Shown here: positions 1-10,800 of the stretch, one piece after another
Numbering within the stretch: position 1 is the first letter of the stretch
How the letters are laid out: the number at the start of each line of letters is the position of its first letter
NCBI GenBank assembly: GCA_009760855.2
Contig: WPIO01000007.1
Coordinates: 8,195,001-8,259,000, forward strand
From: Cristatella mucedo
Taxonomy: Eukaryota; Bryozoa; Phylactolaemata; Cristatellidae
DNA: 64,000 nt
Direction: 5' to 3'
Translations under genes and position numbers: made by a program
The notes under the pieces: generated by a model
Databases searched by the model: none
The model's input: the letters and a program-made list of their open reading frames with translations, nothing else
Told to the model about the DNA's origin: nothing

Positions 1-1066
1 GAGCGATGCGGTTTAGGGAGCATCAACGACCGAGCGAGACAAGGGTTTAACGAGAGCTCCGACTGGATCGTGCCACAATTATCGAATTATTCCAACAACA
101 GCAACAAATAGCCGCTACTCGTTACTTGGAGCCTGTCATACTCAGGAAGCATCTATGGCGACCGAAGAGCAAAAGTTTCCAAAACGATAATCAAGTTATC
201 GAAGACCGACACACATGCAGGAGATCTGAGTAAAGCAATCGCAACGACTCTCGATAGAATGGCCTCACAAAAAAGTGACTAGGAACACTTTAGCCCCACT
301 TTGCTGCAGCTTTCCAGGACTTTAGCACTAAGAAAGAAGTCCAAGTGGCCCGCATAGTCGACCGATTCTTTCGCCAATCCCATTCGGATGGCCCCCATTC
401 GGATGATCCCATTTGGATGACGACACTTAGGATTAGTAAAGCACCAGCACAATGTAGGCGAACAGCCTCGGCAGCTTGACGTTAATAGACAGCCGCTAAC
501 AGTTTACAGACGATTGGCTGCACAGGTGCCTGCCCCCAAGCAGCTTACCGTAAACATGCCACCGAGCCGTGTCACCCTGTTTTGCCTGGCATCTGGAGCC
601 GGCGATGAGCATCAGCTGCACTGCCGCCAGCTTTGTTTACAGCCAGTATGGCGATCGGATTGACTGAAGTGGTTCCCTGAGCGGGAAGCGCTGGGCAAGA
701 CCCGGGCAATTACAGCCGATGGCTGGGCCACATTCCTTCAGCTGCACCGCGGCCCAGAGGCCTGCTCAAACGTAGCCCGAGGTGGGGAGCAGTGCCCGAT
801 CATAAATATAAACACGATTATCGCCATCAGAACAGAAGTGCAAGAGTGCCAATGCTTATTCAGATATACGTGAACACGTGGTGGAACTCGAAGGGGAGCC
901 TTAGCATCGCGCAGGCAGCAGTGCACTCGTCACTGAAACCTGCAAGTGCAGAGCTGCTCTACCGAAGTGCAGCGCCAAGGCACGAACTCCAAAAGCAGCA
1001 GCTCCGCCTCGGAATTGAAGCGTGCTGCACAGCGACTTTCGACACCGCAGCAAAGCCAGAGAGGGG
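1..1066. other. Unassigned left edge
   Basis: No gene, repeat family or RNA gene is recognised. Short open frames on both strands overlap each other and lack splice context or recognisable domains. Contains a duplicated GGATG(A/G) stretch near 390-420 only. Confidence 0.4.
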
Positions 1067-1148
1067 TAATAATAATAATGCACTTGGATAAAGCGCCCTC
1101 AGAGAACTCAATCTTTTTCTAGGCGCTTTACATTTGCTGCAAAGGGAA
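1067..1148 (-). mobile_element. LINE family 1 3' tail (hairpin plus ATT repeats)
   Basis: Minus-strand 3' terminus: GCAAATG, then an AAAGCGCC...GGCGCTTT hairpin (1090-1129), then ATT repeats at 1067-1080. Only the end of the element is present, a 5'-truncated insertion typical of target-primed reverse transcription. Confidence 0.8.
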
Positions 1149-1637
1149 TGACTACAGCCGACATGCCCACGGAGCCTCATACCCTGTTCGGGCACTCGGA
1201 TCGACCCGGAAAGGATGCATCAGACAGCGTGGCCAGTTTCCAAGGCCTAACGCCTCCCCATCACCATCCCAGATTTGCTAGCAAGCCAGCAACGTTCTAC
1301 CGGTCACTGGTTGGCACGTTGTGAGTGCGCTAGGCTTCTGGTCTGAAAGCTGCATAGACATGACGGAAAAGCTAACGCTTCGAGGAGCTATTTAATTAAT
1401 TAGGGTTCCAGAATTTCCAAAGTCAAGTGCTGAGATTTCTGGTCACAGACGACTGCAAGAGAACAGCAGAATATAAGACCTTTTGAGAAACAATGACTTG
1501 TGTACTTCTCTGTGATTTAGCCACTTCCTAATGTGTCATTTGTCAAACAATTTGGATGGGAGTCCCAACGAGCCACCAAATGACACTAGAAACTAAATTA
1601 ACCGAGAGTCGCAAATTCACACGAGAAACAGTTGCGT
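1149..1637. other. Unassigned intergenic stretch
   Basis: No coding, RNA or repeat signal recognised. Confidence 0.4.
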
Positions 1638-1933
1638 ACATTATGTAATGTAGTGTAATGTATCTCCGTCAGTAACTCCACAAAGTCATAAAGACCATGT
1701 GGGCGTTACGCAGGAGAGTTTTGTATAGCGCACTCACAGCCTAAGCGGCTTTCGGTACGCATTCGGTAGCCAACAGACTTCGTCTCACGCAACAAAGAGA
1801 AAGTGGGAAGCGTAGCAGAGTCAGGAGAGCAGTTGAGGTAGTGAGTAGCATAGAAGTAGCAGCTCAGGACCGCTGAAAAAGATGTGCCATAGTCGGCAGT
1901 AGGAGAGTAGTTGTCGTAGAAGCCAGTCAACAT
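1638..1933 (-). mobile_element. LINE family 2 C-terminal/3' fragment
   Basis: Minus-strand frame ends [20 protein letters not shown] then a degenerate tail, closely matching the copies at 27.9 kb and 36.4 kb. The element end carries ACATT-type repeats (TAATGTAGTGTAATG at the left). Family 2 resembles the C-terminus of L2/CR1 elements (RLWNSLP in the longer copy). Dead fragment. Confidence 0.75.
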
Positions 1934-2029
1934 TGCAGGTGATACATACTAATTATATAGTCGTGAAGTGCCAAGAAGAGTATTCTTTCTGGGGAACTCA
2001 CATATTCTGGAAAGGAAGCATATCAACTG

Positions 2030-2290
2030 ATTGAGGCAATAGCACGTCAAATTTCAGCACACTTAAGCGAGGCGCAGCTAAATGACCAGAGTCGGAGGAG
2101 CGGGTGGCACGAGGGAGGACGAGAAATAATTATATCAGATGTAAAAACATGTAACAGGCATGCAGGAACCGAATGCTCTGCTTGACGAGGAGCCAGAGCA
2201 GGGCAGAGCAAAGTGGTGATGTGAGAGAGGCAACATTTGCAACGTCCACTACACAAAAGCATAGCTACTGAGTTTTGCACCATCTACGCT
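2030..2290 (-). mobile_element. LINE family 1 RT C-terminal remnant
   Basis: Minus-strand VQNSVAMLLC...CCLSHITTLL is a diverged version of the family 1 C-terminal stretch VQNSAARLVC...SCHITPLL. Old and frameshifted. Confidence 0.6.
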
Positions 2291-2341
2291 TTGTTGCATA
2301 TTAACCAATTAGCAATTGCAGGGCATCCTTTGAGAGAAAGA

Positions 2342-2387
2342 GAGTGTATGTGCAAATATTTGCTGAGTGTATGTGCAAATATTTGCT
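2342..2387. repeat. 23-bp tandem duplication
   Basis: Two identical copies of a 23-base unit (starts GAGTGTATGTGC, contains AAATATTTGC) back to back. Recent slippage. Confidence 0.95.
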
Positions 2388-2978
2388 AACAATGATATTA
2401 TGGCTAAAAAAGGCCAATCCTAGCAAACAATGCACAGCTTCAAGGTAGAAGCTGTAGCCTAATGCTTATCAGTACCACAATTTTCATGGTAGAGCAAATA
2501 AAATCCTGGTGTCTTTCAGTGAAGAAAAAACTAGGATGCTGTTATTTGGTTTTGCGTCAAGTATTTAAGATCTTTTGAAAGATTCTGGAGTGGGAAGAGT
2601 GCTGGTGTGAACATGCAAAGTGCTCGATAGCACCGATTCAGTCAGGACAGCATTGGTGTGAGCACATTGGAGTCGGTATCGACAATAGGGCTTTGAATGT
2701 GATATCCGACCACTTTGAGGTCCAGCAAGAGAGTACCAATTGCCAAATAGCCCATTACTGCGACCAGATGCTCAGTTTCCTGCCCTAATAGCTCGCAGGG
2801 TTTCGCTAGGGGAAGGCACAGAGCCATGATGAAGCCCATGATTCGGTTTACAAAAACAGAAGCACTGGCTAACTCTATGCTTACCTCCAAAGACTACCCT
2901 GTTGCCCTAAGGGCAGACTAGTAGGCTTTACTCTTTATTATTCATTTTATAAGCACCAGGCTGACTCATAACTCTGAA
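2388..2978. other. Unassigned stretch with one minus-strand open frame
   Basis: The minus frame 2642-2890 (82 codons) reads hydrophobic (IMGFIMALCLPL, VMGYLAIGTLLLDL). I recognise no family and no splice sites that would make it an exon. Confidence 0.3.
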
Positions 2979-3155
2979 CTAGAGCCCAGGCCTCCTCCAG
3001 CAGGAGCTGCATGTGGCTTTCAAGTGGCAGTGTGGGCAATGATAATTACCGTCTGATGATGGCTGATTACTGACAGCTAGCCTCCCGAGCACTGCCAAAC
3101 CAGGATGGTCACACAGCAGGAAGCCTCTGAGGGCTAAAGCTTGGAAGCATTGCAG

Positions 3156-3195
3156 AGCAACCCAGAGCGGCAGCAAGCTGCCGCTCTGGGTTGCT
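3156..3195. repeat. Perfect 19-bp inverted repeat (palindromic hairpin)
   Basis: Arms AGCAACCCAGAGCGGCAGC (3156-3174) and its exact reverse complement (3177-3195) are separated by AA. Very stable hairpin potential. It matches no tail or terminal repeat of the element families in this window. Confidence 0.97.
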
Positions 3196-4166
3196 ACCAC
3201 CGCGCTTGCATCGCTCGACGAGGCGATCGCAGCTGCGGCGATGAGTTGACAGTGACATTCTGCGCTGCGGCGCAGCAAGCAAATGCAAAAATTCATTACA
3301 CAATCGAGGCTGTTTGCTGCCACCGAAACGGTAGGCCGTGTCACAGCCGGCCGTGACCAGCAGCCGCCGCCCGCTACACTGTACCTGAAGAGAGCTGATG
3401 CAGCTCCTGTGGGAGGTCGTCGAAGTACTGGTGCCGCAAGGCAGCGCGAGCAGAGATTCGGAGGTGAGGCTGCAGCTACAAAAAAAAAACGCATGGACCT
3501 CGTGCTCTACAAGTGCGGAGCGGAGCGCCGGGTCATACATAGCAAAGAGGCCGCACGAAGAGCTAAAACAATCAGAGGCAATTTTCGGAGGGGGAAAGGG
3601 GCAAATTCGCTCTCTCAAGGAGCCGAAAGTGATGCCGCCGCCGACTGCCAGTCGCTTCGGGGAGGAAGTGAGTCGGCCGGTGCTAGCCGACAGCAGCACC
3701 GTTCGGAGGCGAGACCGAGCGTGGTGCACCGAGTGTGGCGATCGGATCGTCCTGTGAGTGCCAGCAAGATTTTCTCCTTGCCCAGCAGTGTGCCGAAGAG
3801 CGGCACAAGAGCTCCTTGAGGCACGAGCGCCCGGCAAGCTCAGGCACCACAGGCGTAGCTCGCATTCGGCGTGGGCAGCGCGCCTACATGCCGGTGCATG
3901 GAGCACAAGTGCATCCCGGCAAAACAAACGCATTTCCGAGGGCCACTCGGCCGCCACTGCTCTTGCAACAGCTGCCACCGGCTGAGCCGCTCGATGGAGC
4001 TATCTCTTGGGCCTCGGCGGCGGCCTGCCCGCGGGTGCGTGAACAGCAGCCTGCGCCGTCACGTAGGGGAAGAAGAACGAGGTGCACGCGGCGATCAGTT
4101 CGGGATCGATTGCAGTCCCGTCGGAGACGGCTGCGCTTGTGGGGCACGCGATGGGACTAGTGCTGC

Positions 4167-4189
4167 GGGGGGGGGGGGCCCCCCCCCCC
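4167..4189. repeat. G12C11 homopolymer palindrome
   Basis: Twelve G followed directly by eleven C, a self-complementary tract. Exact lengths may be affected by sequencing error in homopolymers. Confidence 0.9.
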
Positions 4190-5094
4190 GGCGTCGACTT
4201 TCCGTCCCTACTGCCTTGTTGGCAAGCTCGCACGGCTCGGGCCCAACTAGCCACATTTGGAGGTGGCAACCGGCCTAGCATCGGCAAAGCGACCGGCATC
4301 TCGACAAAGAGAGCGACCACCTCGATCGCTCGAGGGCTTGCCACGCGCCTGGACAAAGAGAGCTTCTGCTGCTGCTGGAAAGGGCACGCTCACCAGACAG
4401 CGCACTGAGCAGCAAGGATGCGAGCTTAATGGCGAGCTGATCAGAAATGCTAAAGAGTAGGGCGACCGTCGAGGATGGCTACAGCAGCTGGCCACAATGC
4501 ACGGCCAGAGGAATAAGAAAAGGACAAAGGGCGAGCTGAACAGCTGAATCCGCAGTCACTGGGCAGCAGAGAGATGCAGCAATCGAGGCAAGCACACGAG
4601 CGAGTGTCGGTGCTACGGCAGCAAGATCAGAACCGGTGCGATTTCGTATCCATCTGCTGCTTCTGCATGCATGCGGCCTGCATGCAATAGGCACCCGCCT
4701 ACAGCACAGGCGGCGGCCTGCACTAGCCAGCCGAAGAAGAGCTGGCTAAGAGAGGGCTGGAGTGACTGCTGGGACAAGCCATGGCAGAAGCACAGCATGC
4801 CAGATGACATCAGCTTAATCAGCTGCGGGCAGCACGCGGTAGCTAAATGACACAGCAGGACACTTCTCTACTTTCTCCCACTCTTGGGGAAGTGGGCGAA
4901 TGCTGCCGAGCCAAAGCCTCAAGAGAGTAAGTACACCTAGTAACAGGTAGCTCCAGAATAGAGAAATAGGGAAATTAGCATGCTCACCAGCTGGCATGAG
5001 ATCACACGGGTCGCATAGATAACACACAGATCTCGAGGAGACTGTATCGAATCCTTATCAAACATTCAGCTAAAGTACTGCCTTATGAGCAGGA

Positions 5095-5600
5095 TAATAG
5101 TAATAATAATAAGCGCCCTCAGAGAACTCAATCTCTTTATAAGCACTTTACATTTGCTGCAAAGGAAGCAGGATAGACTGGTTAGTAGTGGCATGCTCAA
5201 TGACAACAAGCATAACATGGTTAGAGGTGACATGCACAGGATCAGCATGCAAATATGGTTAGTGCCAGCACGCATAAGCACGCAAAGGACAAATCACATG
5301 GATCCACTAAATGCTGTGTTGTGATGTGGCAACTGCGACATTCACGACAGATAAGCCTAGCTGCAGAGTTTTGCACCAGCTGTAAGCACCTAATTGCACC
5401 TGCCGGTAGGTCAGCAAGCAGTGTTTTAGCTTCTTTTTAAATATAGTCAATTCAGGGGATGTCGTGACGCCAGTCGGAAGTGAGTTCCAGGCTTTGGGAG
5501 CATACGAACGGTCTAAAGGCACGGTCTCCAAAGGATTTGAGGTTTGTACGAGGTTTAGGTAAATGATTTGATTACGAAAAGCAGGTGGTACGATGTCTAT
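5095..5600 (-). mobile_element. LINE family 1 3' fragment
   Basis: ATT-repeat tail (5097-5110), a partly degraded hairpin, the 3' UTR with repeated GCATGCT/CACTGTGC motifs, then the C-terminal frame (minus) ending [20 protein letters not shown] and TIFKKKLKHCLL. 5'-truncated. Confidence 0.85.
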
Positions 5601-6139
5601 TGGACAATAACTAATTTGGATGGACAACTGTAATTCCACCTTAACGAGGCAGGCAAAAACATTCCACCACTGCTACAGCTTGCCAGCTGCTAGAGTTAGT
5701 CATCAACATGGCCACCGCACCAGTCTTTTCATCCAAGAAATAAATAGACCGCTTGAAAGGCTGCCGTTGCTACCCCTCAATCAGCACAAGTCACTACAGT
5801 TCCGATTTTAAAGCCTGCTTAATCTTCACTTCCGGTATCAAGCTAAGCAGATCCTGCAAAACTGCTTACTCATTTTCATATGTAGCCACATCTGCTCTAA
5901 TAGTTGAAATATAACATCGTAGTCTGGATTCAAAATAGGTCTTAATTTCATTATCAAACCAAGTTAAACCTAATTTTGAATACTTTTTCATTTTTCCTTT
6001 TTATAAGATTTTACATCATTAAGAATGTGCTGCAAGATTGCTCGTTAGTAGGGTGGGCTCACCAGATATGCCAGCGGACACCCAGGCTCGCCTTACAAAG
6101 CAAAGTTGACAGTTCCCGTAATTATTCACGTGTACAGAC
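5601..6139. other. Unassigned stretch
   Basis: AT-leaning sequence without a recognised gene or repeat family. Confidence 0.4.
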
Positions 6140-6352
6140 TAATAATAATACCTGTTTATCGCAGAATTTAGTGGGCCCTTGTGATTCTTCCTTTTCGTGC
6201 TCATATGTACTGCCGCTGTGCAAGCTGCCACTAAGCATATTTGCATGCTGACCCTGTGCATGTCACCTCTAACCATGTTATGCTTGTTCACATTGTGCAT
6301 GCTACCACTAACAATATGATCATGCTTCCTTAACAGCATATGTAAATTGCCT

Positions 6353-6427
<75 letters not shown>

Positions 6428-6480
6428 TTAAGTTCTCTCAGGGTGCTATACACAAGTATTATTATTATAATAGCAATTTT
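6140..6480 (+). mobile_element. LINE family 1 3' end with GA expansion inside its hairpin
   Basis: Plus-strand 3' UTR (GTGGGCCCTTGTGATTC, GCATGCTGACCCTGTGCATG) leads into the tail. The hairpin GTAAA-GCC ... TTCTCTCAGGGTGC is interrupted by 74 bases of GA (6354-6427), followed by ATT repeats at 6459-6470. The GA run replaces the AGAAAGAGA segment of other copies. Confidence 0.85.
6354..6427. repeat. (GA)n microsatellite
   Basis: About 37 GA units with one AA interruption near 6415. It lies inside a LINE 3' hairpin. Confidence 0.97.
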
Positions 6481-6739
6481 AGTAACACGTCATTTGCATA
6501 GCATCCTAAGAAACTAAACTAAATCTCTATCCAAGCAATAACTCGTTGCAAGAGAATCAATAACCAAACGTTAGACATGCATGGTCCCATGCTTATGCCA
6601 GCATGCATAAGTACACAAGATGAAATGCAGAGCCATCGGTTAGTAAGACCCCTAGCTCGGAACATCCACTAAATCATGCACAAGTAAGCATGCAAAGTAC
6701 AAAAGAACAACAAGTTCCACAGGGTACCAAGAAAGCAGA

Positions 6740-7520
6740 GCAGAACAGATGCATCTTTAGCTGAGACTTCAAGGAGTCAAATAAATTGCAAGTGGAGACA
6801 CAAGCAAGAAGCAAGTTCCAGACTCTCGGTGCATAAGAGCCGAAGGCCGATTACCAAAGATTTCAATTTACTCCGAGGGAAGGTGAGACGACAGGAAGCT
6901 GAGGAGCAGGAGGCTCCGAGAGCACTCCGAACGAGCAAGGAGGTCGGAGAGGTAGGCTTGTGCAAGCCAGTTAAGCGACCAGTAAGCCACCGAGAGGATC
7001 TTGAGGTCGATTTGATGCTTGATACCACCGAACCACTGATTTGGCGCATGCTAGATAGCCAGTGAAGCACGGACTGTAAGGGTGCTATGTGGCAGCTAAG
7101 CTGGTGACGAAAGACCACCCGAGCTGCTGAGTTTTGCACCACGTGCACACGATTAAGGGCACAGGCCGGGAGTGCTGAATAAAGGGAATTGCAGTAATCG
7201 GGACAAGATGTACACACTGTTAACTAGTTTGGCTACTCGTACTCTTGTCTAAGCCTCGATTTTGGCAATGCTCTTTGGCCTCAGACCGAATTGACAGTGA
7301 AGCCCATGTGCAAAGAAATTAGCTGTCCTCTTTCCTTCACTTTAAGGTCGTTCGCTGACTGTGTACGCTTTCTGACCTTATGGAGCATTTCGCACACCTT
7401 GGAGAGTGGGTTGCAGTACGACACATCGTCAACAAAGGTGCTAAGATTTGATACAGCCCGTCACATTCTGCCGATCCGAGCAATCTCTTCCACTCAGTTT
7501 AACAGTAACTCGAGAGCTTA
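6740..7520 (-). mobile_element. LINE RT C-terminal fragment
   Basis: Minus-strand DYCNSLYSALPACALNRVHV then VQNSAARVVF, LSCHIAPLQSVLHWL, matching the region downstream of the RT core in L2/CR1-type LINEs. Upstream, FGLRPKSIAKIEA matches FQLRDIAKVRA of family 1. No tail is present and there are several frame breaks. Confidence 0.75.
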
Positions 7521-7787
7521 AGCATCACTCTTACTTTGTCTTCAAGGCTTTGCGTAGTTTTGCAGATTGACAGAGGAAAATTGAGCTGGATACACGATGG
7601 CAGGAATTACCAGTCTTGCCCATATCAGACGAGAGGCTGAAAAGCACCGCCCAGGCCACAGTGAGACTGCATCTCATGAGACTGTGAAGAGAGTTACCAC
7701 ATCAACCAATTGTGACATGTCCAAAGGAGAGCAAACGATGTGGTATTTTAATGCTATCTTTTTCCACAAGCGACAGGAAACTCGTAC

Positions 7788-7860
7788 CTTAAGCAAGGAC
7801 TCTGCTAAGAGTTGAGCACCAGCTGCAGAGCAAAGCCGCGGCACGAAACTGGTAAGCTCT
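7788..7860 (-). CDS. PFTAIRE kinase exon 13 (probable, divergent)
   Basis: Encodes [20 protein letters not shown] then SLLK. It fits the position, phase (2 to 0) and spacing of CDK14 NLRQAWNKLSYVNHAEDLAS-KLLQ, with A-x-x-LA-x-x-LL conserved. Donor GTACGA. The acceptor is uncertain: AG at 7861 keeps phase, while a better CAG at 7866 does not. The following exon with R-x-SA-x-x-AL-x-H-x-YF was not found. Confidence 0.6.
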
Positions 7861-10800
7861 CTTCCTGCATATGCACCGTATTTGCCTAAAACATAAACAC
7901 AAGTGTGGTCAAACATTAGCAAGGTGCATGTCAAGTGGAACGAACTGCCACTGATTACAGATCGGCCCTTTTATTATCGATGCCAATCTCACAATTCTTA
8001 TTGCTGCACACAAGAACTCGTAGGAGCTAGTCAAAAACACGAGTGCATTTAGTGGCCTCTGAAACACGGTCAGGATATTCATTGATAGGTATGCTCACTA
8101 AATGTAATAAGTTATTTAAGGTCATATGAATACCAAGCTTGGAGTTTTGAAGTGAGCAGAAAATCCACAGGAACAAATATGATTTTGTTGCACTCATAAA
8201 GTACTTCAGTAAAATGACCTAGAGATCACTTTAAAAAAGAAACTCATAACTGACCTCATACTTTGTGCTCTGCAACAAATTTGCATGCGATTAGCTGGAC
8301 AAGCTCTGCATTTTTTAGCATGAGCTAATGCGTTCTTTATTTATTTCCAACAGTACTGTAACAAAAATAATAATGATAGCACGTACTCACGGCGCCTTAA
8401 GAAAACAAAGTATCTCTTAATAGGCAATTTACTTATGCTGGATAGGAAGCATGTAATTTGGTTAGTGATAAAATGCACAATTTCAGCATAGACAAGTACA
8501 TAAAGGACGATTCATAAGGATGAAGCAAGTGCTGTGAGGAACAGGTCGGTTTCTAGCTTCTTTTAAACGTCAAGACAGGTAATGCCGTTATGTCGGTCGG
8601 GAGTAAGTTCCTTGCTTTGGAAGCACCAAAGGACTTGAGGCTCATTAGAAGCATAGCAAAACAACCAGAGTAAGAAGAGCAAACATTACTATGCAAAGCC
8701 TGATAGGAAAGTATTGCAGACAGACAGGCAGGCCGGAACGAGAGAACGAAGGGAGCAAAAGTAAGAGCTAGAACCTTAAAGTCAACAGGCTGCTTGGTGG
8801 GAAGCCATTTCAGGTTGGAGAGAGGAGTGGCATATGGCAAATGGGATACGGCAACTCAGACGCTCACGACAGAAAAGCCTAGCTGCAGAGTTTTGCATCA
8901 ATTGTAAGTGGTTTATTGCACAGTCAAGAAGACCTTCCTGCAAATAGTAATTTAGTTCGTGATTAAAGTGATCATGCTTTGCCTACTAAAATAGGCTAGA
9001 AGGTGATCCAAGACGTTTGCTACCTACCACATGGAGCTACTTGTACCCACGCCAAGGCACTAAACCTTCACTTAGCAGTGACTGATGCATATGCATGAAA
9101 TGTTGCACTAAATACACAAATGAAAAACACAATCTACACAAGCTAAGCTAATCTTTACACTTATGCACACGGCAACCTGTAAAAGATATATCTTTTACCA
9201 GCGATATAGTGAGGAAATTTGGTAACTCCAGGCCACGTGGATTCGGTTGGTGTACCCAGGACCTGTAAACAAAGAAGCAAGACAATCGACATTATCAATT
9301 CACCTGAATCAAGAGACTGACAGATCAATAATAGACGTTCTAGGTACACATTCATACTACAATGCTGCTTGACCTGAGGTAAAGAATCAAGAAACCAACG
9401 ACTCCAAAAATTTTTACTTGAAAATGCAGAGCCTGAAAGTACTGGGGGGGGGGGCACCTGCAGCAGACTTCGACATGAACCTGATTACTCTTGATCTAGT
9501 AGTGCCATTAACGAGGACAACATCTCAAATGATGAGAGATTGCACACATTTTACGGTTTTTCAGATATGGCTTACAGCAGGTATTAATCTAGCATGGGCT
9601 ACAAAGCACAAGCTTGAAAAGCGTAAAAATACAAGGACTGACTGGCATATGATTACTATTACAGCTCAAATAAATTAATTCTAGCTAAGGCAAAGTCTAA
9701 TAATAATAATACATGTTTTTATAACGCCCTCCTCAGAGAACCCAATCTCTTTCTAAGCATTTTAATGTACTGCAAAGGAAGCATGATCGAATGGTTAATG
9801 GTAGCATGCTCAATGATAACAAGCATAACACGGTCAGAGGTGACATGCACAGGGTCAGCATGCAAGTATGGTTAGTGGCAGCACGCAGCAGTGTCAGCAG
9901 GCATAAGCACACACAGGACGAATCACAAGGACCTACTAAATGCTGTGACCAACAGGTGCGTCTTTACTTTTTTTTTAAATGGCTAGTCAGTGGATGTCAT
10001 CCTAGCTGATTAAACAGCCTCTTTTTGTATAGCGACAGAAGAGCCTTTACGGCTATCACCACCGCTTGCAGTGGCGATAAAGGATCGCCCACTGCAGGAA
10101 TCGAACCCACGACCTCGGGACCAAGGTCATGAAAGCAACCACCTTACCTAGTGTGCCATCACGGCTCACCGTGATGACGTAAGTCAGGAGTTAGCTCCAT
10201 GCTTTGGGAGCATACAAACTAAAGGCTGTCTCCAAAAAGATTTGAGGTTTGTACGAGGTCTAGCTAAACGATTTGATTCAGAAAAGTTAGTGGTACGATG
10301 TCTAGCCTGGTGGGGAAGTAGATCTGGTAAGTAGGCTCGAGCCAGAGAATGAAGGGACCTAAAAGTGAGTGACAGAACCTTGAAGTCAATACACAACTTG
10401 ATTGGGAGCCAGTGTAGGTCGGCAAGAAAGTGGTGTGATGTGGCAACTGCGATGCTCATGACAGACAAGCCTAGCTTCAGAGTTTTGCACTAACTGTAAG
10501 CATCTGATTGCACAGGCCGGTAGACACGCAAGCAATGAGTTCCAGAAATCGAGAAGAGATGTTAAAATGCAATGACTAATCTGAATGTAGCATCTCTTGC
10601 TAAGCAAGCCCAAATTTTAGCAATGCTATGTAATTGAAAGCCGGTAGAATTTACTGCTGAGCTGATGTGATCCTCTAGTGCAAGGTCAAGTTTCTATAAG
10701 GGCAAGGTGGAACCAAAGATTCAATATCCAAAAATGCTGATGCCGAGCATCAACCGTCTCTTTAAGAGCTCAAAGGTTGAACATAACGATACTTATGGTT

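Larger units (their letters stand above)
2979..4850. other. GC-rich block of unknown nature
   Basis: Base composition switches to clearly GC- and CpG-rich compared with the AT-leaning surroundings. Many long open frames occur on both strands, including 3109-3978 minus (289 codons). They overlap in several frames, as expected from stop-poor GC-rich DNA, and show no recognisable domain. The block contains a 40-base palindrome and a G12C11 tract. It could be a CpG island, a GC-rich repeat or an unknown gene. Confidence 0.45.

Noticed and set aside
3109-3978. Longest open frame in the window (289 codons, minus strand)
   Set aside because: Lies in GC-rich DNA where several frames on both strands are open at once; it crosses the exact palindrome, has no domain I know and no splice or start context.
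6139-6453. 104-codon minus frame with Ser-Leu repeats
   Set aside because: Same cause: GA repeat inside a LINE tail.
9196-9262. Shorter kinase exon 12 using the internal GTAAAA donor
   Set aside because: Would remove KRYIFY, which aligns with ERFTLY in the family, and would break the phase with exon 13.
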